Positions 62,901 to 64,000 of a DNA stretch of 64,000 bases are shown one piece after another. The notes below the pieces were generated by a model that saw only the letters and a program-made list of their open reading frames with translations, was not told the DNA's origin and did no database searches. Source of the DNA: Nostoc sp. MG11 (lineage in GTDB: Bacteria > Cyanobacteriota > Cyanobacteriia > Cyanobacteriales > Nostocaceae). How positions within the stretch are numbered: the first letter of the stretch is position 1; the number at the start of each line of letters is the position of its first letter. The translations under genes and the position numbers were made by a program. The stretch spans positions 62,001-126,000 of the forward strand of contig NZ_JACXXN010000005.1 in assembly GCF_014904695.1 (NCBI RefSeq). The letters are read 5' to 3'.

Positions 62901-63855
62901 AGAGTGCTTCTACTGCCTCTGGTTTTAAGACCTGTACACCATCAGGTCTAATCTCTATATTTGCTTCAAAATCATCAAGCACAAAAATAAATCTCTGCTC
63001 TGCTTGGTTTAGCCCTTCGCGTAAAAAATTAGTTAGACATTGAGTTAATGCTAACTTTCCTTGCAATATCTCTTTTCCAGCCTCTGAAGTGCATTGTTCA
63101 AAAAGCTGTTTTAGAAGCTTGTCTTGATCCAGTTCTCTGTAAATAAATATCTTGTCATAACTTGGTAGGCGTTCTAATAATCTCGCTGCTACTGTACTTT
63201 TCCCTACGCCACCCAAGCCATGTAAGATAACTCCTAACTTTGTCGATGATCTGAGGCCCTTTAAGCTATACTGCAATACCCTTCGTCTGCCAACAAATTC
63301 TTGTGGTGTTGCTACTCGAACTTTGCCATCTGGATCTAAAAACTGTTCATGAATAGGTTCATTAGGTATCCAAATTTGATCGCCTAAAGGCTCTACAAAA
63401 GCTTCTGGACATTTTCCTCGAACGTACAGCCTAAGTAAATGCCAGTCTGCAAAATTCTCATTCAGTAAATGCTGATATGTACTGGCAAGAGCTTCTGAGA
63501 GTTTATAGCCTGCGGCTAGTTTACTGTAAAGGTAAGTTGCAGTTGCTGTAGCTGAAACATCTAAAACAGGTCTGCCCCAACCTAATACTGCTCTACATCC
63601 CTGTTCAACCAGAGAAGCAGCTAGCGACGGTATTACTCCATCGCTTAGTGCTTCTCCTGTGCGACAACCGGACAAAAATACTAACTGTGGTAGACGAAAT
63701 CGTAGAGCTGCTGCTATCTCTTCGACTTTAGCTGCATGACGCTCTCCAGTTTCCGTCTCCGTTACAAAGTATGGCTGGTTGTTTTGAATAGAAGCATGAC
63801 CAGTAAGATGGAACACATCAAACGGTTCACGATAGCGACTCCAAAGCTTTCCCAA
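59959..63855 (-). CDS. CHAT protease - STAND NTPase - TPR protein (5' part cut by a stop codon)
   Basis: Large multidomain protein with the architecture of bacterial NLR-like sensors. Counting from the TTG at 63855: CHAT caspase-like domain with His20 (FHLTGHAS) and Cys64 (FLSGCRTGEA) as catalytic dyad; STAND/NB-ARC NTPase with EFVGRRRVL, Walker A GLGGVGKST (213-221), Walker B FVLDDFE (291-297) and LIITCRYDF; a winged-helix region; and from about residue 610 to the end some 15 tetratricopeptide repeats. Such proteins sense a ligand through the repeats and release a protease, in some cases in phage defence or programmed death. The TTG start is artificial: the same frame continues upstream beyond an amber codon. 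Confidence 0.88.
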   Translation of the reverse strand: MGKLWSRYREPFDVFHLTGHASIQNNQPYFVTETETGERHAAKVEEIAAALRFRLPQLVFLSGCRTGEALSDGVIPSLAASLVEQGCRAVLGWGRPVLDVSATATATYLYSKLAAGYKLSEALASTYQHLLNENFADWHLLRLYVRGKCPEAFVEPLGDQIWIPNEPIHEQFLDPDGKVRVATPQEFVGRRRVLQYSLKGLRSSTKLGVILHGLGGVGKSTVAARLLERLPSYDKIFIYRELDQDKLLKQLFEQCTSEAGKEILQGKLALTQCLTNFLREGLNQAEQRFIFVLDDFEANIEIRPDGVQVLKPEAVEALLSLLKAISQSRLPHRLIITCRYDFQVSELNHRLHRELLTALSGADLQKKCNRLSSFSSKSEINPELQFKARRIADGNPRLLEWLNKILQAEQVNHAQILERTEKAADEFRESILAEELLKQQPVNLRRMLAFSLVYELPVPKSAITAVCPKVFNLDDYIPHVISLGLLEVSNFQGETLYRVPRILEALLDFPKDSEALYSTAAQHLEKFWLFEILQGTTNDMSGELTDLVSVRISEIRLLEIYRLASEGKELEILLRANFMLGMRWNKKGQYRAVAQLCQLTLMHGIASPRLFYCLAKAEEKLGKVDECLQHYQLALDLLPEYCEAERAAVLHDFADLYASQGNNEKALELCRQAIEVDEKLDNKAGKAKSLGLLAGITHNQGKREEALRIYQDAYELAKQGSNSHHIAAIQNNIALLQVELGKLDAWNEISSEVFEVTNSSTNIRDKIVLLNNIAMSKFKEGRIKEVQAIYQEINRLLDINDDTWVKADILHNFATFYSEMGQLEQALILYKQALEIHKINKNIKRQATTTRELGVLYSKQQDFSKAIELIEESYRIDESIGNTEGQADALKWIASILIDQNNLSDALPKLEKALELNNNTSNLEGQSSVLRKLGFVYSKQKNFEKARAFLQQALEISKLTLNLQNRAGILELLGELLTHQGEIDQAIVYLKESLSIYQTFGTQDTERVQVLIINAKWKKVNILGEVAQERASQDCIAEALDICVQALELAEEICHIQGQAAILFLMGQLLIERDFETGLEKLRKAIKMSQELNFPGKELMQPFLDEVLNEEIAKLYQLFQDKLKEQEAEEAVSLAERCLSIARDNSYIEWQSIILVFIGQVIAAQGNYKIGINYLQTALSINQQQELEVIEKIPEIIYIVQQDEAIRQYNLANSEAENGYIEEAINLFIKTLDFQRNINYLELQPATLGSLGQLLAIQGKSKEGLNYLHEALNVAQKLQSAENVEIIQEIINRIKPSE

Positions 63856-64000
63856 CTAAGCAATACAGCCACTTTCTTCGACTCGCAGAACCAATGGTAG
63901 ATCCTGAGTCGCTGACAAAATTTGCGCTTCTTCCCTTTCAAAGTCTAGTTGTGACTCAACATTTTCAGGAGCAGTAGCCATGAACAAAATTCGTAAAGGT
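63856..64000 (-). pseudogene. 5' fragment of the CHAT gene, separated by an amber codon, runs off the edge
   Basis: The minus-strand frame in phase with the CHAT gene is open from the window edge to TAG at 63856-63858. It reads PLRILFMATAPENVESQLDF, EREEAQILSATQDLPLVLRV and EESGCIA, then stop, then LGKLWSRYREPFDVFHLTGHA. This is the normal N-terminal half of a CHAT domain. One base change (GAG to TAG) explains the break. The true start lies beyond the window. Confidence 0.85.

Noticed and set aside
1-64000. CRISPR array, tRNA or rRNA genes, prophage or integrase
   Set aside because: Tandem repeats present are 7-10 bp without spacers; no tRNA-like cloverleaf, rRNA segment or integrase was recognised by eye.

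Overview
The window is chromosomal DNA of a filamentous, Nostoc-like cyanobacterium (order Nostocales). The evidence is the very frequent HIP1 octamer GCGATCGC, short heptameric intergenic repeats of the ATGACAA/ATGACTA type, a cyanobacterial sufR/sufBCDS locus, zeta-carotene desaturase, PEP-CTERM, Uma2 and CHAT-TPR families, and many dispersed palindromic repeats. No rRNA, tRNA, CRISPR array or transposase gene was recognised.

Layout. 0-10 kb: a small hypothetical gene, a peptide-type ABC binding lipoprotein with a DppB-like permease, SelO (protein AMPylase), an SMI1/KNR4 protein, and a two-component system (rppA-rppB type) with a GNAT gene behind it and a small divergent membrane protein. 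10-16 kb: a serpin lipoprotein, an AI-2E family exporter, an LCP cell-wall ligase and a 50-residue gene not usually called. 16.7-21.4 kb: an NAD salvage cluster (pncB, nadD, an NrtR-like Nudix regulator, nadE) behind a strong promoter overlapped by a perfect palindrome. 21.8-28.2 kb: a peptidoglycan-binding protein, a PEP-CTERM protein, a lone ABC ATPase, a TPR protein, a YbjQ protein and a small membrane protein. 28.2-34.4 kb: sufR divergent from sufB-sufC-sufD-sufS with two AACAAC-N3-GTTGTT operators between them. 34.4-45 kb: a frameshifted pseudogene, two Uma2 nucleases, a CPBP protease, a TM2 protein, a CtaA-like copper ATPase, an FHA protein and a TIGR01777 epimerase. 45-50 kb: small membrane, TPR and A-type Fe-S carrier genes, a 547-residue cyanobacterial protein, then about 1.5 kb with no clear gene, ended by a small RHH regulator. 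50-59.6 kb: crtQ, an SRPBCC protein, hicA/hicB, a 2Fe-2S ferredoxin, cobQ, peroxiredoxin Q, an ABC-2 exporter pair and a histidine phosphatase. 60-64 kb: a large CHAT-STAND-TPR protein running off the window edge.

The most notable results are as follows. (1) The CHAT protease/STAND NTPase/TPR gene (a bacterial NLR-like architecture) is cut by a single in-frame amber codon inside the CHAT domain. (2) Small palindromic repeats appear to have inserted in frame into conserved genes (sufD, the copper ATPase, the TIGR01777 epimerase, the end of pncB), and relatives of some lie in intergenic DNA. (3) The NAD salvage promoter carries a palindrome across its spacer and -10 box, a candidate NrtR operator. 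(4) There is a MITE-like element with perfect 12-bp terminal inverted repeats and a tiny solo relative elsewhere. (5) Three short genes that simple gene calling would miss are present.
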